NCBI RefSeq assembly: GCF_001667275.1
Contig: NZ_LZHV01000044.1
Span: forward strand, 1 to 64,000
DNA: 64,000 bases
Direction of reading: 5' to 3'
Origin: Mycobacterium sp. ACS4054
GTDB taxonomy: Bacteria > Actinomycetota > Actinomycetes > Mycobacteriales > Mycobacteriaceae
Numbering within the stretch: the first letter of the stretch is position 1; each line of letters begins with the position of its first letter. Under the pieces are notes generated by a model. That model searched no databases, was not told where the DNA came from, and saw only the letters and a program-made list of their open reading frames with translations. The position numbers were made by a program, and so were the translations under genes. Positions 13,146 to 22,742 of this stretch are shown here, piece by piece.

Positions 13146-13239
13146 GTTCAGCGCCTTTCGTCCGGATACGCGGCACGCGCCGCTCCGAGTGTAGGAACAC
13201 TAACTGTTTGCGGGCTGCCGCGTTCGCGTATTCCCCTGG

Positions 13240-13911
13240 TTACCCAGCGGGCTCGGCGGATATCCGTTCGTGCACCGTCAGCAGCAGATGATCGAACTGA
13301 CTCTGCAGCGCGGGCGTCGAGGCGTCCAGGGTTGCCACCTCGGCCAAAAGTTGCCGGGCCAACGCCCGCAGCTTGACGTTGGTCTCCTGCGACCGCCACT
13401 GCAACACCCGGAAGGCCTGCTCGGCGCTGACCCGGTACACGACCATCAGCACGCCCTTGGCCTGCTCGATCGCCGCGCGGCTTTCGAACAGGTCGGGCAG
13501 CGCCTCGTCGAGCACCTCCTGCCGGTTCTCGTCGAAGGTGTCGGTGACGTCGACGTAGTAGCCGGCGGTGCCCACCACCGCGCCCGATTCGTCGAGCATG
13601 CGGTCGGCGACGACGATCGCGTCGTGCACCTTGCCGGCGGTGTCGATGAACCGGTGCCGGCTGGAGAACGACCCCGCCGACTGCAGGGCGTAGTCCAGTT
13701 GCTCCTGGACGTGCGCCCGGTCGTCGGGATGCTTGTGCGACAACAGCAGCTTGGTCGTCGGTTCGACGGTCCCGGGTTCGTAGCCGTGCATCCTGGCCAC
13801 TTCGTCCGACCACTCCCAGCGCTCGCCGATGAACCAGAAGCGGAAGGAACCGACGTTCGGATACCGCGCGCCGGACTCCACCGGGCTCAGCTGCTGGCCT
13901 TGCCGTTGCAC
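13240..13911 (-). CDS. PAS-ANTAR domain regulator
   Basis: A 223-residue protein: PAS domain at about 25-135 (WSDEVARMHGYEPG, HPDDRAHV, GYYVDVTD) and an ANTAR RNA-binding domain at about 143-200 (AAIEQAKGVLMVVYRVS, then AFRVLQWRSQ). ANTAR proteins bind paired stem-loops in nascent RNA and prevent termination. The N-terminal PAS would be the sensing part; there is no receiver domain. The start is GTG at 13911 with GGATGGAAA upstream. It lies 94 bp upstream of the STAS gene on the same strand and is divergent from the thiC riboswitch, so it is probably part of the same stress-signalling block. Its RNA targets cannot be seen here. Confidence 0.9.
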   Translation of the reverse strand: MQRQGQQLSPVESGARYPNVGSFRFWFIGERWEWSDEVARMHGYEPGTVEPTTKLLLSHKHPDDRAHVQEQLDYALQSAGSFSSRHRFIDTAGKVHDAIVVADRMLDESGAVVGTAGYYVDVTDTFDENRQEVLDEALPDLFESRAAIEQAKGVLMVVYRVSAEQAFRVLQWRSQETNVKLRALARQLLAEVATLDASTPALQSQFDHLLLTVHERISAEPAG

Positions 13912-13982
13912 GGTTGCATTTTTCCATCCGGGGGACTCCTCCTGCTACCACCCCGGCAAAAGGGGTAACGTCGCGGGCGGAA

Positions 13983-14081
13983 CATCCAAAGACGCGGGAG
14001 CGCACGTCGAATGCGCTGAGAGGACGGCTTGCGGCCGTCGACCGTACGAACCTGACCGGGTAATGCCGGCGTAGGGAGATG
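13983..14081 (+). ncRNA. TPP riboswitch of the thiC operon
   Basis: The THI-box elements are present in order: CGCTGAGAGG at about 14015, the GCCGTCGACCGTACGAA arm, CCTGACCGGG at 14051, TAATGCCGGCGTAGGGAG at 14061-14078. CATC at 13983 can pair with GATG at 14078-14081 to close P1. The GTAGGGAG that ends the aptamer is also the ribosome binding site of thiC, five to ten bases before the ATG. TPP binding would therefore hide the site and block translation, without the need for a separate expression platform. Confidence 0.93.
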
Positions 14082-14082
14082 A

Positions 14083-16537
<2,455 letters not shown>

Positions 16538-16541
<4 letters not shown>

Positions 16542-17170
16542 ACCTCGAGGAGATCGCCGGCATCGCGCACGAACCCGACGGCTCACCGGCGGGCGTCGTG
16601 GTGCTCACCCACGGCGCCGGCGGCAACCGGGATTCGCCGCTGCTGCAACAGGTTTGCGGCGAGTGGGCGCGGCGCGGCTGGCTCGCGGTGCGGTACAACC
16701 TGCCCTACCGGCGGCGCCGTCCCACGGGCCCGCCGTCGGGTTCGGCGGCCGCCGACCGCGCCCGGATCGTCGAGGCGATCACGCTGTGCCGCGGCCTGAC
16801 CGACGGCCCGCTCGTCGCCGGGGGGCATTCCTACGGCGGCCGGCAGACGTCCATGGTGGTGGCCGCCCGTGAGGCTTTTCCTGTTGAAGTGGACGTGCTC
16901 ACGCTGTTCTCCTACCCGGTGCATCCGCCGGGGAAGCCGGAGCGCGCCCGCACCGAGCACCTGCCCGACATCCGGGTGCCGACCGTGTTCACCCACGGGA
17001 CGTCGGACCCCTTCGGCACACCCGACGAGTTGCGCGCGGCCGCCGCGCTGGTCGCCGGCACCACCGCCGTCGTCGAGATCGCCGGCGCGCGACACGATCT
17101 GCGATCCAAGACGCTGAACGTCCCGGCGCTGGCGGTCGACGCGGCCCTGCAGCTGCTCGGGCGCAATTAG
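16538..17170 (+). CDS. Alpha/beta hydrolase (Rv0421c-like)
   Basis: A 210-residue cytoplasmic hydrolase of the KANL3/Tex30 or dienelactone-hydrolase-like group. VVLTHGAGGNRDSP gives the oxyanion region, GGHSYGGRQ (about 90-98) the nucleophile elbow with Ser, HGTSDPFGTPDE a likely acid residue, and GARHDLRSK the catalytic His. It starts inside the thiD stop (ATGA), so it is translated together with the thiamine genes although no role in thiamine synthesis is known. A guess would be hydrolysis of a damaged thiamine precursor, but nothing in the sequence proves it. Its TAG lies inside the palindrome in front of the MarR gene. Confidence 0.85.
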
Positions 17171-17200
17171 ACAGTTTGAACTTATCAGTTTAGACTGTCT
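17169..17200. promoter_or_regulatory. Palindromic operator of the MarR gene
   Basis: Two 14-bp arms, AGACAGTTTGAACT and AGTTTAGACTGTCT, are separated by TATC and match at 12 of 14 positions. The right arm contains TAGACT, a plausible -10, seven bases before the GTG start at 17203. A repressor bound here would cover the promoter, which fits autoregulation. The A/T content is well above the surroundings. Confidence 0.75.
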
Positions 17201-17202
17201 GT

Positions 17203-17640
17203 GTGGACGCCGTCACCGAATCAGCCGCCGCGGCGGCCCGCGACCTGCGGGTCGTGTTCAGCCGCCTGCGGCGTCAGTTGAGGGAAGTCGCCACCGACGA
17301 CGACCTGACTCCCTCGCAGACCGCGGTGCTCAACCGGCTCTGGAAGGACGGGGCCTCATCGGCGAGCGTCCTGGCTTCGGCCGAACGGGTACGTCCACAA
17401 TCCATGGCCACGATCGTGGCCGCGCTCGAGCAGCGGGGGCTCATCGAGCGCACGCCCGACCCGGAGGACGGCCGGCGGCAACTGATTTCGCTGACAGCGG
17501 CGGGGCGGCGACGCGCCGAGAGCAACCGGCAGGTCCGCGAGGAGTGGCTGGCCCGCGCCATCCACGACCGATACTCCGAACGCGAGCGTCGCGTCATCCT
17601 CGACGCCCTGACTCTGCTCGAACGCTTGACCGAACAATGA
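17203..17640 (+). CDS. MarR-family transcriptional regulator
   Basis: A 145-residue winged-helix regulator. Helix-turn-helix: LTPSQTAVLNRLWKDG, then RVRPQSMATIVAALEQRGLIERTPDPEDGRR, with the wing at TPDPEDGRRQLISLT. The start is GTG at 17203; no ribosome binding site precedes it, and the -10-like element ends seven bases upstream, so the mRNA is probably leaderless. It is followed after 16 bp by an F420-type oxidoreductase, which is likely its target along with its own gene. Inducer unknown. I do not recall this pair between Rv0421c and lpqM in H37Rv, so it may be an insertion. Confidence 0.9.
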   Translation: MDAVTESAAAAARDLRVVFSRLRRQLREVATDDDLTPSQTAVLNRLWKDGASSASVLASAERVRPQSMATIVAALEQRGLIERTPDPEDGRRQLISLTAAGRRRAESNRQVREEWLARAIHDRYSERERRVILDALTLLERLTEQ

Positions 17641-17656
17641 AAGGGCAAGCGCTGCA

Positions 17657-18526
17657 ATGGAACTAGGAGTGCACTTCATCGATTTCCTGCCGGGTGATCC
17701 GGCGGCATTGGGTCCGACGCTGGCCGAGGCGGCCAAGTCCGCCGAGCGGGACGGGGCGACGCTGTTCACGCTGGCCGACCACTTCTTTCAGATGGAAGCA
17801 ATGGGGCGCGCGCAGGACCCGTTCCTGGAAGGCTATACGTCGCTGGGCTTCCTGGCCGGGCAGACGACCACCATCGAGTTGAGCCTGCTGGTCACCGGTG
17901 TCACCTATCGCTATCCGGGGATGCTGGCCAAGGCGGTCACCACACTGGACGTCTTGTCGCAGGGCCGCTCCATGCTGGGGCTCGGTGCGGCCTGGTACGA
18001 CCGCGAGCACGCCGCCCTCGGCTTCCCCTATCCGCCGGTGAGCCGGCGTTTCGAGATGCTCGAGGAGACGCTGCAGATCTGCAGGCAGATGTGGAGCGCG
18101 GACGACGGGCCCTACCAGGGCAAGCACTACCGGTTGGCCGAGACAATCTGTGAGCCGCAACCGATTCGGCGCCCGCCGATCCTGATCGGCGGGGACGGCG
18201 AGAAGAAGACACTGCGCCTGGTGGCGCAGTACGCCGATGTGTGGAACAGCACCGTGACCGATCCCGACCAGCTCGAGCACAAGATCGAGGTGCTACACCG
18301 GCACTGCGATGCGGTCGGCCGCGACCCGGGTGAAATCCGCAAGACGGTGGGCTTTTTCGTGGACCCCTTCGAGGATCTCGACGGGTACTTCGCGACGGTC
18401 GAGCGCTACGCCGGGCTGGGCGTGCAGCTGGTGAACGCCGGTCCGTTCCCCGGCAACCCGGACCCCGTCGGATTCATCCGCCGCCTCGGCGACGAAGTCA
18501 TACCCAAGCTCGCCGAAATCGGTTGA
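17657..18526 (+). CDS. LLM-class F420-dependent oxidoreductase
   Basis: A 289-residue luciferase-like TIM-barrel protein. Features: ELGVHFIDFLPGDP at the start, LADHFFQMEAMG (about 38-49), LLVTGVTYRYPGMLAK, GRSMLGLGAAWYDREHAALGF (about 106-127), PPILIGGDGEKKTLRLVAQYADVWN. These match the F420-dependent branch (TIGR03560-like), which uses reduced F420 to reduce or oxidise small molecules. The ATG at 17657 follows AAGGGCAAG. It is co-oriented with the MarR gene 16 bp upstream and ends 11 bp before the convergent lpqM. The substrate is not predictable; detoxification is plausible given the MarR neighbour. The window also holds fgd1, which supplies reduced F420. Confidence 0.88.
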   Translation: MELGVHFIDFLPGDPAALGPTLAEAAKSAERDGATLFTLADHFFQMEAMGRAQDPFLEGYTSLGFLAGQTTTIELSLLVTGVTYRYPGMLAKAVTTLDVLSQGRSMLGLGAAWYDREHAALGFPYPPVSRRFEMLEETLQICRQMWSADDGPYQGKHYRLAETICEPQPIRRPPILIGGDGEKKTLRLVAQYADVWNSTVTDPDQLEHKIEVLHRHCDAVGRDPGEIRKTVGFFVDPFEDLDGYFATVERYAGLGVQLVNAGPFPGNPDPVGFIRRLGDEVIPKLAEIG

Positions 18527-18537
18527 TAGGGCGGGGT

Positions 18538-20037
18538 TTAGCCCGGGTAGCGGGAATAGCACGCGTCCATGTTGCCCGCGACACCACCGCGGAACGCCGC
18601 TATCCGGGTGAACCCGGCCGGCACGCTGGTGCCGTCGGCGTCGCTGGCCACGAGGTGGTTGGTGAGCAACCCGGCCACCGCCTCGTCGAGATCGCCGGCC
18701 GTCAGCAGCAACTGTTTCTGCGACGACAGCTCGATGGGTTCGGCCATCTTGCGGTGCACCACCCCGGTCAGGCAGGCGGTGCGCAGCGCGGTCCACGGGC
18801 TCTGCATGGCCAACCCGCGTTCGTGTTGCACGGCCAGCGCGTAGCGCGACATCACGACCGACAGGGCGGTGTCGTCGCCCTGCGGCAGGGTCTGCTCGTT
18901 CTCGTCGGCGACCTTGCCCATGGCCGCCAGCTTCGGCAGGTCGATCACGATCGTGTTGGTGGCCGGGCAGTATGACGCCGGCGGGCTGGCCTTGGCGTCG
19001 GCGCAATCGGCCGCCTGGAAGGACAACGTCGGCGGGCTCTTCGGCGAGAACACCTTGCCCAACAGTTCCATCAGCGTCGACAGCGTGTCCTGGTCGATCG
19101 GGACCTCACCGGTCTCCGGGTTTCCGGTGCTGGTGTCGACGCGCAGGGCGTTGGGCAGGTCGCCGCGGCGCTGCGCGATTTCCCTCTTGTCGATCCCCGC
19201 GCAGGCCGAGGCGCCGTCGATGAAACCCATTTGGAAGGCCTCGATCCGGTCCAGGGCCGACCCGTGTTCGTCGTCGTTCTCGGTCTCGCTGTCCATTACG
19301 GGATCCCGGGTGGTGATGATGCCCGCCAGCACGTGGTCGAGCCCGTCGGCGGTGCTCAGCGTGAACCGCGGCGACTTGCCGTCGGCGACCCAGAACAGGT
19401 AGACGCCGGCGAAGCAGTCGGCCTGCTGCTCGCGCACGATCGTGGGGTCGCGTTTGGTCACCAGCTTCGCCATGGTCTGCAACGCGTGGCCGAATTCGTG
19501 TGCCAGCACGCCGTTGACGGACATGTCGCCGAAGTACTTCTGCGCGACGGGCATGAACACGCCACGGTCCCAAGCGATCAGGTTGCAGCGCGACGTGAAG
19601 AAGGCGTTGACGAGCTTGTAGGTCTCGTTGTGGCAAACGATCGGGCTGGCCGGGTCGTTGGAGTTGTACGACACCATCTTGCCGACCGGGACGAAATCCC
19701 CCTTCAACGATTGGCCGTAGACCGACTTCCAATATTCCTCGATGTCGTTGACCGACAGCAACGACAACTTGTCGATCGCGCCGTTGTCGGTGTTGACCAC
19801 GGTGCCGGTGGGGGCGGGTGCGTTCTGGCGAATCCCGCTGGGGCCGTTCGTCGCCGGCAGGCCGCCCACCCGGAACGGATCGTTCAGCATGGACAACGCG
19901 CGCCCGTCGACGAAGGATGTGCAGCCGGCCACCACGATTGCCGCTGCCGCGCAGCTCAACACCCCCCGCAGCAAGGCGGCCGCCCTGCGCGGACGGCCAC
20001 CGGCCTGCAGACGTCGATTCCGCGCATGGCTCTTCAT
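18538..20037 (-). CDS. lpqM: Lipoprotein zinc metallopeptidase LpqM
   Basis: A 499-residue secreted lipoprotein. The signal region (about 20-38) ends with the lipobox VAGC, followed by TSF. HEFGH (about residue 180) is the HExxH zinc motif, with REQQADCFAG supplying a further likely ligand about 40 residues on; this layout fits neutral zinc metallopeptidases. The sequence up to the C-terminus has four or more Cys, suggesting disulfides outside the cell. Length agrees with Rv0419 LpqM. The substrate is not known; LpqM has been reported to affect conjugal DNA transfer in M. smegmatis as I remember it. It is transcribed alone and is convergent with the LLM gene. Confidence 0.9.
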   Translation of the reverse strand: MKSHARNRRLQAGGRPRRAAALLRGVLSCAAAAIVVAGCTSFVDGRALSMLNDPFRVGGLPATNGPSGIRQNAPAPTGTVVNTDNGAIDKLSLLSVNDIEEYWKSVYGQSLKGDFVPVGKMVSYNSNDPASPIVCHNETYKLVNAFFTSRCNLIAWDRGVFMPVAQKYFGDMSVNGVLAHEFGHALQTMAKLVTKRDPTIVREQQADCFAGVYLFWVADGKSPRFTLSTADGLDHVLAGIITTRDPVMDSETENDDEHGSALDRIEAFQMGFIDGASACAGIDKREIAQRRGDLPNALRVDTSTGNPETGEVPIDQDTLSTLMELLGKVFSPKSPPTLSFQAADCADAKASPPASYCPATNTIVIDLPKLAAMGKVADENEQTLPQGDDTALSVVMSRYALAVQHERGLAMQSPWTALRTACLTGVVHRKMAEPIELSSQKQLLLTAGDLDEAVAGLLTNHLVASDADGTSVPAGFTRIAAFRGGVAGNMDACYSRYPG

Positions 20038-20082
20038 ACCAACCTCATCCCGACCGGGTGCAGGGCAGCACCAAAGGGTCTC

Positions 20083-20110
20083 ATTCTAGAGCGGTTGGCT
20101 AACTATGACA
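20083..20110 (-). promoter_or_regulatory. Probable promoter of lpqM
   Basis: Read on the minus strand, TGTCAT (20110-20105) and TAGAAT (20088-20083) are 16 bp apart, 46 bp before the lpqM ATG. This is a fair SigA-type promoter in a GC-rich context. The rest of 20038-20258 shows no gene that I can support. Confidence 0.45.
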
Positions 20111-20258
20111 GCACGAATGAGAACACCGTCGCGCGCGAGTACCGGCGGCCGGCCGGCGGGGTTGCGCGCGGCTTACCCGTTGCCGAACAGGGAACGCCGG
20201 GTGGGTGTGCGGATCGGAAATAGCGAACTCGGCGGCGCGGCGTGGGGGCCGGCGCGGT

Positions 20259-20594
20259 TTAGGGGCGCGGCGCGATCGGTGTCGTCGTTTGCGGCGGAGC
20301 CACCGGACCACCCGGGCCCATTCCGCCGGGCCCCATCATGCCGCCGGGGCCCATCATCCCCGGCCCCATCATTCCGCCGTCCATCATGGGGCAGGTGCCG
20401 GCGCGCCCGCCCCCGTAGCCGTGGCGCCAGCCGTAGTGGTTACCCGAGCCCCAGCCCAGCATGAGGCCCGAGAAGAAGATCACCGCGACCACGAACACGA
20501 CACCGGCCACGATGACCACCCACGCGGCCACTTGACCCAGCCGGCTGTGCGCGCCGAATCGATGATCGACGCTGGTTTCAGGAGTTTCCGTCAT
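20259..20594 (-). CDS. Met/Gly-rich membrane protein, probable copper-responsive
   Basis: A 111-residue protein: N-terminal cytoplasmic part (TETPETSVDHRFGAHSRLG), one membrane helix at about 21-44, then an extracytoplasmic His/Tyr/Gly segment and a tail made of repeats of MMGPGG with a Cys (TCPMMDGGMM), ending in a Pro/Thr stretch. Met-rich motifs of this kind bind Cu(I) in CopC/PcoA/PcoE-like proteins. It is divergent from another Met-rich gene, and a TACCC-N5-GGGTA palindrome sits 23 bp before its ATG. A role in periplasmic copper binding is inferred; no enzyme motif is visible. The start at 20594 is the only ATG before the helix. Confidence 0.7.
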   Translation of the reverse strand: MTETPETSVDHRFGAHSRLGQVAAWVVIVAGVVFVVAVIFFSGLMLGWGSGNHYGWRHGYGGGRAGTCPMMDGGMMGPGMMGPGGMMGPGGMGPGGPVAPPQTTTPIAPRP

Positions 20595-20616
20595 GCCCGA
20601 AACGATGCCACACGCA

Positions 20617-20631
20617 TACCCACCGGGGGTA
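20617..20631. promoter_or_regulatory. Copper-box-like operator (CsoR/RicR type)
   Basis: TACCCACCGGGGGTA is a near-perfect palindrome (TACCC-N5-GGGTA) between the two divergent Met-rich genes. It resembles the operators I remember for the mycobacterial copper sensors CsoR and RicR. It lies 23 bp from one start codon and 78 bp from the other, so one site could control both. Confidence 0.65.
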
Positions 20632-20708
20632 GGGACCATTGGCCCTAGATAAGGCGTCGACACCTCTGGTCGACTTGCCTGAACTGCGCAGGACCGGAGG
20701 GATCCGTG

Positions 20709-21278
20709 ATGGCTGGATTGACGCGGCGGGCGGCGCTTGCCGCGCTGGGTGTGCTCGGCGCGGGCGCCATCGTGTGCCGGGGACATGTGCGCCGCAACGT
20801 CGTCGAACTGCCCGCCACGGCCATCCGCCGCACCGACTGCGGCGGCTTCATGGGCGCTGGTCATGCGGACATGAGCCGCTACATGGATATGTTCATGCGG
20901 CACAGCCAAATCCAGCGCGTGGTCGAGGACATTCCCGGCGGCGTTCGCACCACCACCGAATCGGCATCGCCCGACCTCGCCGCTCAACTACAAGCGCACG
21001 TCTCGAGCATGTACGCCCACCTCGATCAGGGAACCGAAGTCAGCTGCATGAGCCAGACCCTGCCGACCCTGTTCCGCCGCGCCGGCGGCTACCGCCGCCA
21101 ACTCACGTTGACCCCCAACGGCGTGATCGCCGAGGAGACCGCCGACGATCCGGCCCTGACCGACGTCATCCGGTCGCACGCGCGGGAGGTCACCGGCTTC
21201 GTGCGGGACGGCATGCCCGCCATGATGCAGCAGATGATGGGGCCCGGCGGGATGGGCTGCGGCCGAATGATGCCCTAG
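20709..21278 (+). CDS. Secreted Met/His/Cys-rich protein with Tat-like signal
   Basis: A 189-residue exported protein. The N-terminus LTRRAALAALGVLGAGAIV is a twin-arginine-like signal. The mature part has DCGGFMGAGHADMSRYMDMFMRH, a Cys in VSCMSQ, and a C-terminal cluster of Met, Gly and Cys (MMQQMMGPGGMGCGRMMP). Many Met, His and Cys residues suggest copper binding. The ATG at 20709 is eight bases behind GGAGG; a GTG directly before it is a second choice. It is divergent from the other Met-rich gene with a copper-box-like palindrome between them. It ends by overlapping the convergent HNH gene by four bases. No named family was recognised. Confidence 0.7.
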   Translation: MAGLTRRAALAALGVLGAGAIVCRGHVRRNVVELPATAIRRTDCGGFMGAGHADMSRYMDMFMRHSQIQRVVEDIPGGVRTTTESASPDLAAQLQAHVSSMYAHLDQGTEVSCMSQTLPTLFRRAGGYRRQLTLTPNGVIAEETADDPALTDVIRSHAREVTGFVRDGMPAMMQQMMGPGGMGCGRMMP

Positions 21279-22711
21279 AAGGGCGGCGGATCATGGCCAC
21301 CGTCGGCCGCGGCCGACGGGACCTGACGCGCCTGGCGGTTGCGCCGGCGTTCGGCGGCGATGCGCTGGGACCGGTTCTGGGCGCGGGTTCTGTTGCGTCG
21401 CGGCATCATTGCGGTGCGCTCGCCGCAGCGCTCAACGGCCGTGTGGACCGGGGCGTCGCCGGTGGGCGCGCACAGGCTGGGGAACAACAGCGCGCTGCCC
21501 GGGGTGGTGACGTAGGTGTGCCCGCCGGGCAGCCGCCAGATCAGGGTGCCGTCGGGCAGCTGTTGATCGCGCCAGCCCCAGAAGGTTTTCAGCAAATGAT
21601 GTTGGCGGCAAAGGCATTTCAGGTTCGACGGATGCGTCGCCCCACCCTCGGCGTACGGCACCGTATGGTCGATGTCGCAGTCGACGGCCGGGCGATCACA
21701 TCCGGGCGCCCGGCAGGTCAGGTCCCGGCACCGCACGAAGTCGGCCAGCTTGGCCGAGGGGATGTAGCGCGGCTCGGCCTGCGCCGGGGCGCTCAGCGGC
21801 GCCAGCTTCGCCGTGCCGGCCAGTTCGGCCACCAGCTCGGCGGTTATCAGCCCGTCCGCGGCCACCTCCGAAGCCGGAGCCGAGCCGCGGCCCCGGATGC
21901 CGGCCTCCTCGGCGATCACGTGAATGACGACAGGCGTTGCGGCGGGCCGCTTTCCGGCCGCGCAATCGGGCCGGCCGCAGCGGCAGCCCAGCCGATCCGC
22001 GGAGGCCGCCAACGCGCCCAGCGCGTCGGCGCGCCGCTGGTCGCGAGTGCGCGGGTCGTGCTCACACACCGTGTCCGCCAGGGCATCCAACCGCTTGTCC
22101 AGGGCGTGGGCATCCGGGCTGAACAGGCTGCCCCGAATCTCGGACATGCCGCCCTCGAGATCCTCGACCCGGACCTCACGCTCGTCCTGACACTCGCGGC
22201 GGCGGCGCACCGCATCGGCATCGGCCCTGGCCACGATTTTGTCGACCTCGCCGGCCAGCCGACCCCTGGTCATCGACGGCCACCGCGCCGCGCGCGCGGC
22301 GAGCTCGACGTCCACGGCGGCTAAGACCGCCGCGTCGGTGATCAGATCGGTGCGGTACACGATCGTCTGGAACAGCCCGTAGCTGATGTCGCCGGCGCGA
22401 AACACCGCCGCCACGTGCGGCACCCGCTCCCGCATGGCCAACGCGTACCGCATGAAACTGCCCGCCATCGCCAGGCTGATCCGAAGGGCCGCGGCCACTT
22501 CGGCCCCCACCGCCGCCCAGGTGTCCACCGCCCAATCCGACTCCTCGCCGCGCTGGGCGCGGCGCAGTTCGAACAACTCCGCGACCGCATCCAACCGGCC
22601 GGCGACCGCTTGCGCCTCCATCCGCCAGGACGCCGACATCTGGTCCACCAGCGCGCGGGACCGCTCGCACCGCGGGGGCTCCCAATAGTCGTGCAGCCGG
22701 CCATCGAACAT
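21275..22711 (-). CDS. DUF222/HNH endonuclease-like protein (13E12 family)
   Basis: A 478-residue protein from the ATG at 22711 (an upstream ATG at 22774 would overlap the neighbouring lipoprotein gene). The DUF222 region spans about 20-300. The HNH domain is near the C-terminus: CRAPGC, then CDIDHTVPYAEGG and HPSNLKCLCRQHHLLK. These multicopy mycobacterial genes, called REP13E12 in M. tuberculosis, are linked to phage integration sites; whether they cut DNA is not settled. The HNH residues are all present. No terminal repeats that would mark a mobile unit were noticed. Ribosome binding site weak. Confidence 0.88.
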   Translation of the reverse strand: MFDGRLHDYWEPPRCERSRALVDQMSASWRMEAQAVAGRLDAVAELFELRRAQRGEESDWAVDTWAAVGAEVAAALRISLAMAGSFMRYALAMRERVPHVAAVFRAGDISYGLFQTIVYRTDLITDAAVLAAVDVELAARAARWPSMTRGRLAGEVDKIVARADADAVRRRRECQDEREVRVEDLEGGMSEIRGSLFSPDAHALDKRLDALADTVCEHDPRTRDQRRADALGALAASADRLGCRCGRPDCAAGKRPAATPVVIHVIAEEAGIRGRGSAPASEVAADGLITAELVAELAGTAKLAPLSAPAQAEPRYIPSAKLADFVRCRDLTCRAPGCDRPAVDCDIDHTVPYAEGGATHPSNLKCLCRQHHLLKTFWGWRDQQLPDGTLIWRLPGGHTYVTTPGSALLFPSLCAPTGDAPVHTAVERCGERTAMMPRRNRTRAQNRSQRIAAERRRNRQARQVPSAAADGGHDPPPF

Positions 22712-22742
22712 GTGTTCGAGGATAGCTACGGCCACCGACAAG

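Noticed and set aside
13146..13239. SigF-type promoter on the plus strand (GTTT with GCGTAT further on)
   Set aside because: It points away from the STAS gene and toward the 3' end of the ANTAR gene, so it has no gene to serve.
21275..22711. DUF222/HNH gene as part of an insertion sequence or group II intron
   Set aside because: No terminal inverted repeats, target duplication or reverse transcriptase were seen; it is a stand-alone 13E12-type gene.
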